Positions 28,198-37,365 of a DNA stretch of 64,000 bases are shown here, piece by piece. The notes beneath the pieces were generated by a model that was given only the letters and a program-made list of their open reading frames with translations, was not told where the DNA came from and searched no databases. Where the stretch lies: NCBI RefSeq assembly GCF_029761915.1, contig NZ_CP121695.1:9366300-9430299 (forward strand). Direction: 5' to 3'. The stretch comes from Bradyrhizobium sp. CB1650. Lineage in GTDB: Bacteria > Pseudomonadota > Alphaproteobacteria > Rhizobiales > Xanthobacteraceae. The position numbers and the translations under genes were made by a program. The number at the start of each line of letters is the position of its first letter. The first letter of the stretch is position 1.

Positions 28198-31100
28198 ATG
28201 AACCCACAGCAGACGCAGTCCTCTCCTCAACCAAGCGTGGCATTTTGGCTACGACCATCGAAATTTGCTTTCCTGCTGCTCCGTATCCATGCTGGTCGGT
28301 CAAATTCGTGCTTGAGTGCATGCTTCCGTGTGCTGGGGGCTCCGGAGGGCCTACGGTTGCGTCGTGGTATCCACACGCTTGCGCTTTCATTTTTTGTGGC
28401 AAGCACGGGCGGGCCAGTTGTCCTCGTCAGCAGCCTTGTCTGGGCCGCTTGCGATGACCACGCTCCGGCCACCGGCCAGACGAGCACTTGCACCCCCCCA
28501 ACCGCCGATACAACGGGCGTCGCCGCCGTAGCCGGCAGCACCAACGTCACGGTGAACGTGCTTCCCGGAGCACAGATCGGCGTCACCAACATCAATGGTG
28601 TCCTCGTTCGGGATCAAAGCCAAGTGGTCAACCAAGGCGCCATCAGCGTGTCCGGCGATACGTTCGACGGGATCACTTCCGACCTGACGGGAAACAACAA
28701 CACCCTCATCAACAGGGGCACCATCACGACCACCGGCGCCTTTTCCGAAGGCATTTTCACGACGGGCTCCGGCAGCACGCTGCTCAACGATACCGGCGGG
28801 ACGATCACGACCAGCGGGCACGACTCGCCAGGACTTCACTCCTTCGGTGGCCCCGGTGCCAACATCCTGACCAACAATGGGACCATCAGGACTTTTGGGG
28901 ACAATTCCTCGGGCATCCAGGCCATCAGTTCCGGCGGTGCGACGAGCGCCAACAACATCTTGACCAATAACGGAACAGTCATCACCAGCGGGCATCTGCG
29001 CACGGGATATTCGGAAACGGGGACAACAATACGCTCAACAACAACGGGACAATCACGACGTCGGGTGCAAATGCCCACGGCATCAACTCGCTGGGCACGA
29101 TGCTAGGTCCGATCACCAATTCGGGATCGATAACCGTGACAGGGCCGGGCAGTCTTGGCGCCTTCATCGCCAGCGCCGTGACCTTCACTAACACCGCAAG
29201 CGGTTCCATCGTCAGCCTGCAGGATACTGGAGTTCTCGCCAATAACGGCGGCACCTTCAACAATGCGGGCACCATCACCGGCCAGAACATCGGCATCAAC
29301 GTAAACAACGGGCTGGCGACCGTGACCAATTCCGGATCGATCACCGGTATCGTCGGCGCAGGCCTGCTGTTCTCCGGCACTTTCGACAACACGGTCACCA
29401 ATTCCGGCACGATCACCGGACAGGCCGGACAAGCCATCACATTCGCGGGCGGCAACGACACCTTCAACCAGCTCGCCGGCGCGATCAACGGCAATGTCGA
29501 CATGGGCGACGGCGCAAATCGCGTCAACATCTCGGGCGGATCAATCAACGGCACCATTACGGCCGGCGTGGGAGCAGACCAGTTGACGTGGACCGGTGGC
29601 GTCGTCGCCGGCGCGATCAATCTCGGCGCGGGCGACGACGTCGCGACGCTGCGCAACCTGACGACCGCGGATCTGGCGGCATTGACCAAACTCGACGGAG
29701 GACAAGGCGTCGACCACCTCGTCTTCGACAACACGACCGCAAGTGGCGTAGAGCGCTTCGCGAACTGGGAATTCGTCGAGCTCGCCAACAATTCGAAGCT
29801 GACCTTCGCCGGCACGCTGACGCTCGGAGATTCCGGCACCGGCACCGGTGCGCTCTCGATCGATCCGACGAGCACGGTGTTCGCCGGCAACGGAAACCAC
29901 GCGATCGTACCGTTCACCACGGGCCAGCTCGTCATGGTCACCAATGCAGGCTTGATCGACCTGACGAACGGGCCGCCCGCCGCCACCGACAGTCTCACCA
30001 TCGTCGGTAACTACGTCGGGCAGAGTGGGCGCCTTGCGCTGCAGAGCGTTCTGGCGGGCGATGGTTCGCCCTCGGACAAGCTGGTGATCAGCACCGGTGC
30101 CGGCACCGGCGCGACTGGGATCAGCGTCACCAATCTGGGCGGCGCCGGGGCCCTGACCACCGGCGACGGCATCCTCGTGGTCCAGGCCGTCAATGGCGGC
30201 AGCACGGCGGCGGGCGCCTTCTCGTTAAGCGGGGCGGTTGCGGCGGGACCGTTCGAATACCTGCTGTTTCGCGGGGGCGCGTCCGCCGGCACGACCGACA
30301 ACTGGTATCTGCGATCAACCGCGCCGCCCGGGCCGCAGTCACAGCCGAGTCCAGTGCCTATCGTTCCAAGCCCGCAGGCTCCTGTCGTGCAGACACCAAG
30401 CGGGCCGGTGGTCCCGCTGTTTCGCCCTGAGGTCGCGCTCGACGCGATCGTGCCCGAGATGGCGCGGCAGCTTGCGCTTGCGACGCTCGGCACCTTCCAC
30501 GAACGCCAGGGAGACCAGCGACTGCTCATCGGCACCGGAGATTTCCCGGCCGCCTGGGGACGCGTGTTCGGTCAGCATACCGAGCAGAGCTGGACGGGCA
30601 CCGTGTTGCCGTCCATCAGCGGAACTGTCTGGGGTCTGCAAACCGGCCTCGATCTGTTCTCGCGTGAGACGCCAAACGGCGACCGCGACCGCCTCGGGAT
30701 ATTCTACGGCCACGGCGGCGTGAACGGCGATGTCCGCGGATTCGCCATCGGTCAGCTCAACAGTCCGGCCGGCACGCTGACGCAGCAGGGCGACAGCCTC
30801 GGTGGCTACTGGACCCATCTCGGTCCGACCAACTGGTACCTCGACGCCGTCGTCATGAATACGTGGCTCACCGGCAACACGCGAACGTTCCGCGGCATCG
30901 GTGCGATTGACGACGGCTCAATCCTCACCGCCTCGCTCGAGAGCGGCTATCCGCTGCCGCTCGGCGCAAGCTGGACGATCGAGCCGCAGGCTCAGATCAT
31001 CTGGCAGCGGACATCCCTCGACAGCACGCAGGATCTGTTCTCGACGATCAACTACGGCGCCTCCGACGTTCTCACCGGTCGGCTCGGCGTGCGGCTGCAG

Positions 31101-31367
31101 GGCGCACTCCAGGTAGGCGCGACGCCGTTGCAGCCATACTTGCGCGCCAACCTCTGGCACACGTTTGATGCCACCGACAGCGTGACATTCGCGCTGACCC
31201 CCATCGGCACCGCGATCGGCGCCAGCGCTTACGAGGTCGGCGGCGGCGTGATGGCGCAGCTTACGACGTCGGTCGGCCTATACATCAATGCCAGCTACCT
31301 GGGCAATCTCGGCTCCGAACACCGTCGGGCCGCCGGTGGCAACGCCGGACTGCGCGTCACCTGGTGA
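28198..31367 (+). pseudogene. Autotransporter with repeat passenger, frameshifted
   Basis: Two frames together encode a type V autotransporter of about 1055 residues. After a long N-terminus with a hydrophobic, signal-like stretch near residues 60-85, the passenger is built of units such as NTLINRGTITTTGAFSEGI and ANILTNNGTIRTFGDNSSGI, predicted to form a beta-helix. The C-terminal part from about 30540 is a beta-barrel translocator ending in LRVTW. Near 28991 the run AGCGGGCATCTG shifts frame; AGCGGGGCATCTG would restore the unit ITSGASAHGIFGNGDNN. One G is thus missing from a G4 run. The first frame stops at 29106, so no barrel would be made. Loss, phase variation or a sequencing error are all possible. 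Confidence 0.85.
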
Positions 31368-31537
31368 CTCGCGACGACGGATGGAGGTTCAGAACGGAGC
31401 GAATCACCCTTCCGAATGGCTCTTCCTCAGACGACGAACTTCATCCAGAATTTCATGCCCGTAACGACCGCTCACCCTGTGCATCAAGGCGATCCAGATG
31501 TCCGCGGCCGATCGCGCCGTTCCCGGGATTGATCGAA

Positions 31538-31744
31538 ATGGCCGCAATCGCAGTGCGTGCTGCGCTCGAAACGCACCTGCGACACGAGCCCCGGAAGGCG
31601 AGCCGCAGCCGCATCAAACGGTCGCGAGGCGTGCGCCGCCCGCAATATCGGCTGCGCGTGGACGACTTTCGGGTGTTCCATGATGTTTCCGGGGCGACCG
31701 TCGAGGTTCTGGCGATCGTGGCCAAATCGGAGGCCGAGTCATGA
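31538..31744 (+). pseudogene. RelE-like toxin, truncated at both ends
   Basis: In frame from 31538 the sequence reads VRAALETHLRHEP, then RVDDFRVFHDVSGATVEVLA and IVAKSEAES before a stop. This is the C-terminal two thirds of a RelE/ParE-family ribonuclease-type toxin. The first part is replaced by sequence with the motif GGGATTGATCGA that also occurs in the island repeats, and the last few residues are lost at the junction with the antitoxin. About 68 of the usual 90 residues remain, so it is unlikely to be active. Confidence 0.72.
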
Positions 31745-31931
31745 CTCGCATGAGATCGTCATCACGCGTCATGGCAAGCCCGCAGGTGTCCTGATTGGCT
31801 TCGAATCCGAAGACGATTGGTTCGAATACCACCTTGAGAACGATCCCCGCTTCCTGCGTCGCATTGAACAGGCGCGGAACAGTCTGCGCGCAGGGCATGG
31901 GATCAGTCTGGAAGACCTCGATCCTGAATAA
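31741..31931 (+). pseudogene. Phd/YefM-like antitoxin, N-terminus deleted
   Basis: From 31743 the frame gives HEIVITRHGKPAGVLIGFES and then EDDWFEYHLENDPRFLRRIE, the middle and C-terminal part of a Phd/YefM antitoxin that binds and blocks a RelE toxin. The first 25 or so residues, which carry the start codon and DNA-binding half, are missing; the reading frame enters directly from toxin sequence. One deletion across the normal toxin-antitoxin junction explains both broken ends. Confidence 0.72.
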
Positions 31932-31999
31932 TCGGTGCGGTGTCGTAGCCTGCGCAAAGACCATCGAGCCATCGGATACATTGTAGTGCGCTGGAGACC

Positions 32000-32060
32000 G
32001 CGTCATAGCACCACGGCGAACGCGTAGTGCCCATCTTCATCGGCCGTGGCGCGCCATTTC
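32000..32060 (+). repeat. Island palindromic repeat, copy 5
   Basis: The arms are GCACCACGGC and GCCGTGGCGC with one mismatch, the loop is CGTAGTGCCCATCTTCATCG and the end GCCATTTCGG. It lies between the toxin-antitoxin remnant and the sigma factor promoter; the rest of the 333-base gap shows no gene. Confidence 0.85.
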
Positions 32061-32200
32061 GGTCCACCATTCGCCGCGACACTCTCAACCAACCATCGCT
32101 CCGCGCTCGCGCGCCGGCGTGCGCCATCTCCGCCGATCCGGAACATCGCCGGCATCCGTCTGTTGCCCGGCTGGAGAGCATTGGAACCCGCCCTTCTCGT

Positions 32201-32228
32201 TGTCACGCCGACCCGGGGTCCATTCGTC
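32201..32228 (+). promoter_or_regulatory. Candidate ECF-type promoter of the sigma factor gene
   Basis: TGTCACG (32201-32207), 17 bases, then CGTC (32225-32228), 36 bases before the sigma gene start. This resembles the published ECF41 pattern (TGTCACA and CGTC about 16-17 bases apart). An identical arrangement precedes the DGPF gene at 33192-33219, which makes chance less likely and suggests that the sigma factor controls itself. Confidence 0.68.
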
Positions 32229-32264
32229 ATAGTTATGAGGAAGTGGCGCCAAGGAACGTGACCG

Positions 32265-33167
32265 ATGGACGAACAGGAATGGCTCACTGAGCAGTTCGCA
32301 GCTCATCGCACTCAACTGCGGAAGGCCGCCTACCGGATTCTCGGCTCGGTGGGTGAGGCCGACGACGCCCTGCAGGAATCCTGGCTCCGAATCAGCCGCG
32401 CCAATGCACATGGCGTCGAAAATATGGGTGGATGGCTGACGACGATCGTCGGGCGGGTGTGCCTGGACATGCTGCGCGCGCGAGTGCGCAGGTCGAGGCG
32501 CGAGGAGTCCTTGGACGCGCTGGGGTCGGACGCGGTGGCGAGTGGCGGGAATGTGATCGACCCGGAGCAGGAGGAGATGCTCGCCGATTCCGTCGGGCTG
32601 GCATTGCTCGTGGTCCTGCAGACATTGCCGCCGGCGGAGCGGGTCGCCTACGTCCTGCATGACATGTTCGATTTGCCCTTCGACGAAATCGCGCCAATTG
32701 TCAGGCGGTCCGTCGAAGCGACCCGCCAGCTTGCGAGCCGTGCGCGTCGCCGTGTTCAGGAAGGCAGGGCAGTTCCAGAGGCCAATCAGGCTCGCCGGCG
32801 TCAGATTGTGGAAGCCTTCCTGACGGCGTCTCGCGCCGGCGACTTCGATGCCCTGGTCGCCGTGCTCGATCCCGACGTGGTGCTCCGTGCGGACGAGGCC
32901 GCTGCACGCAGCGAAGTCGCAATAGAGATTCGCGGTGCGTCAACGATTGCCAGACGGGCGCTTGCGTTCTCGGGGCGCGCGCCGGCGACACGCCTTCTGC
33001 TTGTGAATGGCGCCGTCGGAGCGGCGTGGTTTCAAGACGAAAAGCCCGTCATCATTTTTGCGTTCACTGTCGACGACACGAAGATCGTTGAGATCGAACT
33101 CATTGCCAATCCCGAAAGGCTTCGCAGCATCGACCTGGCAAATCTCGATGAGCAGGGGTCCACATAA
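32265..33167 (+). CDS. ECF sigma factor with SnoaL-like C-terminal domain (ECF41-like)
   Basis: A 300-residue extracytoplasmic-function sigma factor. Region 2 includes GEADDALQESWLRISR, region 4 includes LPPAERVAYVLHDMFDLPFD and a helix-turn-helix ending in SVEATRQLASRARRRVQ. Residues about 180-300 form a SnoaL-like extension that replaces an anti-sigma factor in the ECF41 group; the end motif NPERLRSI matches the group's NPDKL box, whereas the DGGGK loop is replaced by RADEAAARSE. The start ATG at 32265 follows AAGGAACG. Such factors answer unknown signals sensed through their own extension. Confidence 0.87.
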   Translation: MDEQEWLTEQFAAHRTQLRKAAYRILGSVGEADDALQESWLRISRANAHGVENMGGWLTTIVGRVCLDMLRARVRRSRREESLDALGSDAVASGGNVIDPEQEEMLADSVGLALLVVLQTLPPAERVAYVLHDMFDLPFDEIAPIVRRSVEATRQLASRARRRVQEGRAVPEANQARRRQIVEAFLTASRAGDFDALVAVLDPDVVLRADEAAARSEVAIEIRGASTIARRALAFSGRAPATRLLLVNGAVGAAWFQDEKPVIIFAFTVDDTKIVEIELIANPERLRSIDLANLDEQGST

Positions 33168-33191
33168 AAGACTGGGCTGCGTGACGCGTCC

Positions 33192-33219
33192 TGTCACGAA
33201 GTGGGGGCTCCGCTTCGTC
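33192..33219 (+). promoter_or_regulatory. Candidate ECF-type promoter of the DGPF gene
   Basis: TGTCACG (33192-33198), 17 bases, then CGTC (33216-33219), 58 bases before the DGPF start codon. Both elements and the spacing equal those before the sigma gene. The site lies in the gap right after the sigma factor stop codon, so the DGPF gene would have its own sigma-dependent promoter in addition to any read-through. Confidence 0.68.
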
Positions 33220-33276
33220 AATAAGGTATGGGCTGATGCCGAAGCCCAGGTTCGAGCAACCCTGGAGATCAAAGCC

Positions 33277-33615
33277 ATGAAATATCTGATGTTCATCTAT
33301 CAACCAAAGGACTTCGACGCGAAGGCGCTCACCGAAAGCGAGTACAAGGCCGTGGCGGAGCAGTACGCGGCCGTGACCGCAACACCCAACGTAAAGCCGG
33401 GACTACCGGCTGGTCTGCCGAAAGACGCTGTTACCGTTCGCGTGCAAAACGGCGAGGCCGTAACAGCGCAAGGCACCTACCAGGAACACGCAGTGGGAGC
33501 TTATTTGGAGTTCGAAGCCGACACGATTGACGCCGCGATCGAATTGGCCGCCCGCATCCCGGCTGCCCGTTTGGGGGGTGCCGTCGAGGTTCGTCCGGCC
33601 CAGAAATACTGGTAA
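33277..33615 (+). CDS. YciI/DGPF-domain protein
   Basis: A 112-residue dimeric alpha-beta-barrel protein of the YCII/DGPF family. MKYLMFIYQPKDFDAKA opens the fold and AARLGGAVEVRPAQKYW closes it; the DGPF signature itself is not present as such. The start at 33277 follows CTGGAG. DGPF genes are usually partners of ECF42 sigma factors, yet the neighbour here has the ECF41-type SnoaL extension, so the pairing is unusual. Function in the family is poorly known; a sensor or enzyme role is suspected. Confidence 0.85.
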   Translation: MKYLMFIYQPKDFDAKALTESEYKAVAEQYAAVTATPNVKPGLPAGLPKDAVTVRVQNGEAVTAQGTYQEHAVGAYLEFEADTIDAAIELAARIPAARLGGAVEVRPAQKYW

Positions 33616-33789
33616 GAATGCCAGCTTCAACATTGCCGGGCGGCCGCAACTGATCGGTTTTCGGCCGCCTCGGCCCGCCGATGCCGAACCCGACGCAAGT
33701 GGCCACAGAGCCGCCCACGACCCGCTGCATGATATTTCGCCCGATCGCACCGGGGCCGGTTTCGGCGACTGGGTACGAGATTGCAACCG

Positions 33790-35088
33790 ATGGCGCACAA
33801 GAGGACCCTCAACGAACATCGTTTGACCAGGCGCCAGGTCGAGGCGCTGATAGCATCCGGCGCGAGAGCTCGCCCCGACTTGACGGCGGCGCTGGAGAAC
33901 GCGCTGCTGCAACCGCGTGTCTACGAGCTCGATGGCGATCGTTATCTGCTGGTGTTCGGTGAGGTTTCGGGACTTGGAGGAAAGGGCGACATCTACGCGG
34001 CCGAGGACTTTCATCGCTTCGTGCGCTGGAGCGCGAAGGTCGACGAAGACGCAAAACACGGGCGCCAGGGCTCCACGAGCCATTGGGCCTACTATTCGCA
34101 GCTCGAAGATCGGCTGATATTCAATATCGACACGCTGATCGCGCGGCTATGTTCGACGATGTCGAGGACGCCGGACGATCTCGATTTCACTTACAAAAGT
34201 CTCGACCTTGTCTCCGAATATGTGGAGCGGATCGGCGTCGAGCGGGCGCAGCAGGAGCTTTACGACCACCTCGTCGCTTATGTCGGCGAAGTGCTGAAGT
34301 TGCGCATTCAAGGGCGTTGGTACGTCAGCGGCGACGACCGGCAACCCTATCCGTATCTTGGAGGGGCCCAGCATGATCACGTGATGCCGATCAACGTGGT
34401 GTGGCAAGAGCTGTCGGGTTACGGCCCGGTGAACCTGAGGACCGCGGCGGCGAACGAGGTCCGTCGCGCGCGCAAACCGCACTGGCCCGGCGCCGGCGCC
34501 ACGACGAGCATTCGCGCCGCCGCACCAAGGGGCGTACTGGCGACGCTTCCGGCGGATGCTTACGAGGTCACGACACGATGGGCGGATGGCCGGCCGTGGA
34601 TCGTCATCCTCAAGGAAGACGTCGAGGTTGCCGGCATTCCGTGCCGGGGCGAAGCGGCGTTCGACCGCAGGGGTGACCTCATCAGTGGCACGCTGTCCCG
34701 CGAGTGGCATTTCGGCACGCGTCGCTTCGCCGCGAACTCCAGCTTCCGTTACTACCGGGGGCGCGAAGATGGACGTCTCAACGATGTGAAATTGGGTGCG
34801 GATCAAGAGATCGATGGCCTGCCTTGCCTTGGCGGGACGTTGGTGTGGTTCCATCCCAACCAGCGCGTCAGCTCGCTCAACTTGGCCAGCGATCGCGACG
34901 TCGACGGCATTCCTTGCGCGAGCGGCAAAGACTTTTCCCTGGCGTTGAACTTTCACGCGAACGGACGCCTTGCGGCCGCCGTGCTGGCGCGAGGGCACGT
35001 CCTCATCGGGCGGGAATTTCCGCGCGGGACGCGCATCAGCTTGGACGGAAAGGGAGGTCTCGCTGACGTGGCTCTTCGAGAAAACTGA
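33790..35088 (+). CDS. Unknown protein with C-terminal MORN-like GIPC repeats
   Basis: A 432-residue protein I do not recognise. The N-terminal 240 residues look globular (YLLVFGEVSGLGGKGDIYAA, later SHWAYYSQLEDRLIFNIDT). From about residue 275 there are five units of about 30 residues with a shared pattern, for example VAGIPCRGEAAFDRRGDLIS, IDGLPCLGGTLVWFHPNQRV and VDGIPCASGKDFSLALNFHA: a G-[IL]-P-C turn, then a beta-hairpin ending G-x-L. They recall MORN repeats. No signal peptide or membrane helix is seen. A TTG three codons upstream is possible, but the ATG at 33790 is preferred. It lies between the DGPF gene and a repeat copy. Confidence 0.7.
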   Translation: MAHKRTLNEHRLTRRQVEALIASGARARPDLTAALENALLQPRVYELDGDRYLLVFGEVSGLGGKGDIYAAEDFHRFVRWSAKVDEDAKHGRQGSTSHWAYYSQLEDRLIFNIDTLIARLCSTMSRTPDDLDFTYKSLDLVSEYVERIGVERAQQELYDHLVAYVGEVLKLRIQGRWYVSGDDRQPYPYLGGAQHDHVMPINVVWQELSGYGPVNLRTAAANEVRRARKPHWPGAGATTSIRAAAPRGVLATLPADAYEVTTRWADGRPWIVILKEDVEVAGIPCRGEAAFDRRGDLISGTLSREWHFGTRRFAANSSFRYYRGREDGRLNDVKLGADQEIDGLPCLGGTLVWFHPNQRVSSLNLASDRDVDGIPCASGKDFSLALNFHANGRLAAAVLARGHVLIGREFPRGTRISLDGKGGLADVALREN

Positions 35089-35211
35089 GCCATCGATGGG
35101 CACCCCGGTCGAAGCGGGCGCGGAGCAGCTTCTCGGAACGCGGATTTGCGGATTGGAGCGAATGACAGCTTCGGCGTCGCAGTTTTGCCGATTGGGGCGC
35201 GTGGCGGATTG

Positions 35212-35273
35212 CGGCATCATAGCGCCACGGCGAAGCAATATTGCCCATCTTCATCGGCCGTGCCGCGCCATTT
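35212..35273 (+). repeat. Island palindromic repeat, copy 6
   Basis: The arms are GCGCCACGGC and GCCGTGCCGC with one mismatch, the loop is GCAATATTGCCCATCTTCATCG and the end GCCATTTCTG. Upstream, TTTTGCCGATTGGGGCG and TGCGGCATCATAG correspond to the extended part of copies 3 and 4. It lies between the GIPC-repeat gene and a convergent MFS gene. Confidence 0.85.
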
Positions 35274-35317
35274 CTGCGATGCTGCAGATCCTGCCAGTTG
35301 ACGCGCGGGCTTGCGCG

Positions 35318-36562
35318 TCAGGCCGGCAATATCTCCTGGCTGCTTGCCGCCAATCGCCTCTGCGGAATGCGCCGGTGGAGCAGCCAGACTGCGATCGCCA
35401 TGTTCATGATGTTCCAGGCGATGCCATTGACCAGCGCCGCTGCATAGGAGCCGGTCCAGTCGTAGATCGCACCGGCCAGCCAGCCGCCCAGCGCCATGCC
35501 AGCGAGAGTGACCGAAATGGCGAGGCTGACGCGAAGACCGGCCTCCCGCGCCGGAAACAGCTCGCGAATGATCGCCGCATAACTCGGGATGATGCCACCC
35601 TGCGCCAAGCCGAAAATGGCGGAAATGACGTAGAGCGAGACCAGCCCGTTGAACGGCAGATAAAGCGCGAGCGCGATGGCCTGCATCGCCGAGCCCAGCA
35701 GCAACGTCGGCAACCCGCCGATAAAATTCAACACCCAGCCGAAGATCAGACGGCTCGCCACGCCAAAGCCGAGCATGACCGCCAGCATCTCGGCGCCGCG
35801 CGCAGAGCCGTATCCCAGATCGCCGCAGTAGGCGACCACGTGGACCTGCGGCATCGACATGGCGACGCAGCAGCACAGGCCGGCGAAGGCCAGCAGACCT
35901 TGGGTAACGCCCGGAGCCAAGCCCATGGCCTGGTAGGTACTGCCGGTGCTCGCCGCTTCGAGCGTCGCCTTGTGGAATACAGGCCGCCGCAGCAGAACCA
36001 GGGAGAGCGGCAGCATCGTCGCCAGGCAGAAGAGGCCAATGCCGATATGGGTCTGCCGCCAGCCGACCGCCGCGATGAAGTGTTGGATGATCGGCGTCCA
36101 GATCACGCCGGCAAGGGAGCTGCCGGCAGTGGCCATGGAAATGGCGAGGCCGCGGTGCCTATCGAACCAAAGCGAGGCGTCGGCCACCAAGGGCGCGAAG
36201 CTCGCCGCGCCGCCGAGGCCGATCGTGACGCCGGAGACGACCGCAAAGACGAGCAGGCTCGGAGCAAACGCAGTGAGGACGTAGCCGAGACTCATCAGGA
36301 TCGTGCCCGCGGCGAGGGGCGGCAAGATGCCGAATCGATCTGCCAATCGGCCGACAATGATGCCGCCGATCATGAAGCCGACGGTCGTGAATGCATAGGG
36401 CAGCGTCGCGTCGGCGCGAGGGGCACTGAAATCGGCTTGCACTGCCGGCAGCGCCACGACGAGAGACCACATGCCCACGCAGCCCAGTGTACTGAGGGTG
36501 ATGGAGACGACGAGGCGAGTCCAGGAATATGAAGTCTCGATCGACGGCATTTCAGGCGGCAC
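35318..36562 (-). CDS. MFS transporter (monocarboxylate-type)
   Basis: A 414-residue 12-helix transporter. Motif A reads GGIIVGRLADRFG between helices 2 and 3, and the general layout resembles bacterial MFS proteins for organic acids such as oxalate/formate or monocarboxylates. The reading frame starts with a GTG at 36562; an ATG four codons on is an alternative. It is divergent from a LysR-type gene with 140 bases between them, the usual arrangement of a LysR regulator and its target, so it is probably controlled by that regulator or was before the regulator was shortened. Confidence 0.85.
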   Translation of the reverse strand: MPPEMPSIETSYSWTRLVVSITLSTLGCVGMWSLVVALPAVQADFSAPRADATLPYAFTTVGFMIGGIIVGRLADRFGILPPLAAGTILMSLGYVLTAFAPSLLVFAVVSGVTIGLGGAASFAPLVADASLWFDRHRGLAISMATAGSSLAGVIWTPIIQHFIAAVGWRQTHIGIGLFCLATMLPLSLVLLRRPVFHKATLEAASTGSTYQAMGLAPGVTQGLLAFAGLCCCVAMSMPQVHVVAYCGDLGYGSARGAEMLAVMLGFGVASRLIFGWVLNFIGGLPTLLLGSAMQAIALALYLPFNGLVSLYVISAIFGLAQGGIIPSYAAIIRELFPAREAGLRVSLAISVTLAGMALGGWLAGAIYDWTGSYAAALVNGIAWNIMNMAIAVWLLHRRIPQRRLAASSQEILPA

Positions 36563-36702
36563 GATGGCGGGTTTCCACTAGGCTTGCTCCAAGTCGGCCG
36601 TAGATACGGCCCGCCTTTACCCGCGACAAAGCAGGATTTCTCTTTTGTAGAACGAGCGAAACTCATGCACCCTGCGGCCCTATCGCATAGCCTGGAGTCG
36701 CC

Positions 36703-37359
36703 ATGACGTATCTGCTGCCGCCACTCAATGCCCTGCGCGCCTTTGAGGCCGCCGCCCGCCATCTCAGCTTCAAGCAGGCCGCCCACGAACTGCACGTCAC
36801 CGCCGGTGCCGTCAGCCAGCAGGTCCGCCTGCTGGAGGAGCGGCTGGGTGTGCAACTATTCGAGCGGCGGACGCGGCAGGTGGTCCTGACGTCCGTCGGG
36901 GAAACCTATCTAACGCAGATACGTCAGGCGTTTCGTTGCCTCGCTGACGCCACCGCCGAGCTCAAGCCTGACGGCGTCACAAGCATGTTGCATATTGGGG
37001 TACACGGGAGCTTCGTCGTTGATGGGTTGCGGACGCGCCTGGCGCGGTTCCGCCAGGCCCAGCCACAGGTCGCCATTCGCCTCAGCCAACCGGCGGGGCT
37101 GCACGAGCTGCTCGAAGGCAAGGTCGATGTCGTGATCGCGGAAAGAGTGCAGCGCTGTCCAGGCCACAGGTGCGAGCCTCTAGAGGGTGGTTTTTTGATC
37201 GGCCCGCTCGGCACGGCGGATTGTCGCGAGATCGAAACGCTGCGTTCATGCCTGCTCGGCCACGTCGAGCTTGAGCCCCCGACCACGACCAAGGCGCCAC
37301 CGGTCGTCAACACGGCAGGCCCAGCACGCAGACCATCTAAGCCTTTCTTTTCTGTCTGA
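36703..37359 (+). CDS. LysR-family regulator, shortened
   Basis: A 218-residue protein whose first 90 residues are a normal LysR helix-turn-helix and linker of the GcvA type: LNALRAFEAAARHLSFKQAA, then LHVTAGAVSQQVRLLEERLG. The effector domain begins normally (LHIGVHGSFVVDGLRTRLAR) but stops short; full members have about 300 residues. After about residue 160 the sequence (EPLEGGFLIGPLGTADCREI) no longer follows the first-lobe pattern, which suggests an internal deletion. The start at 36703 follows CTGGAG. DNA binding may survive, ligand sensing probably not. Confidence 0.72.
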   Translation: MTYLLPPLNALRAFEAAARHLSFKQAAHELHVTAGAVSQQVRLLEERLGVQLFERRTRQVVLTSVGETYLTQIRQAFRCLADATAELKPDGVTSMLHIGVHGSFVVDGLRTRLARFRQAQPQVAIRLSQPAGLHELLEGKVDVVIAERVQRCPGHRCEPLEGGFLIGPLGTADCREIETLRSCLLGHVELEPPTTTKAPPVVNTAGPARRPSKPFFSV

Positions 37360-37365
37360 ACGCGG

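Noticed and set aside
33403..34083. 226-residue minus-strand frame over the DGPF and GIPC-repeat genes
   Set aside because: It overlaps two better supported plus-strand genes and shows no domain or ribosome site.
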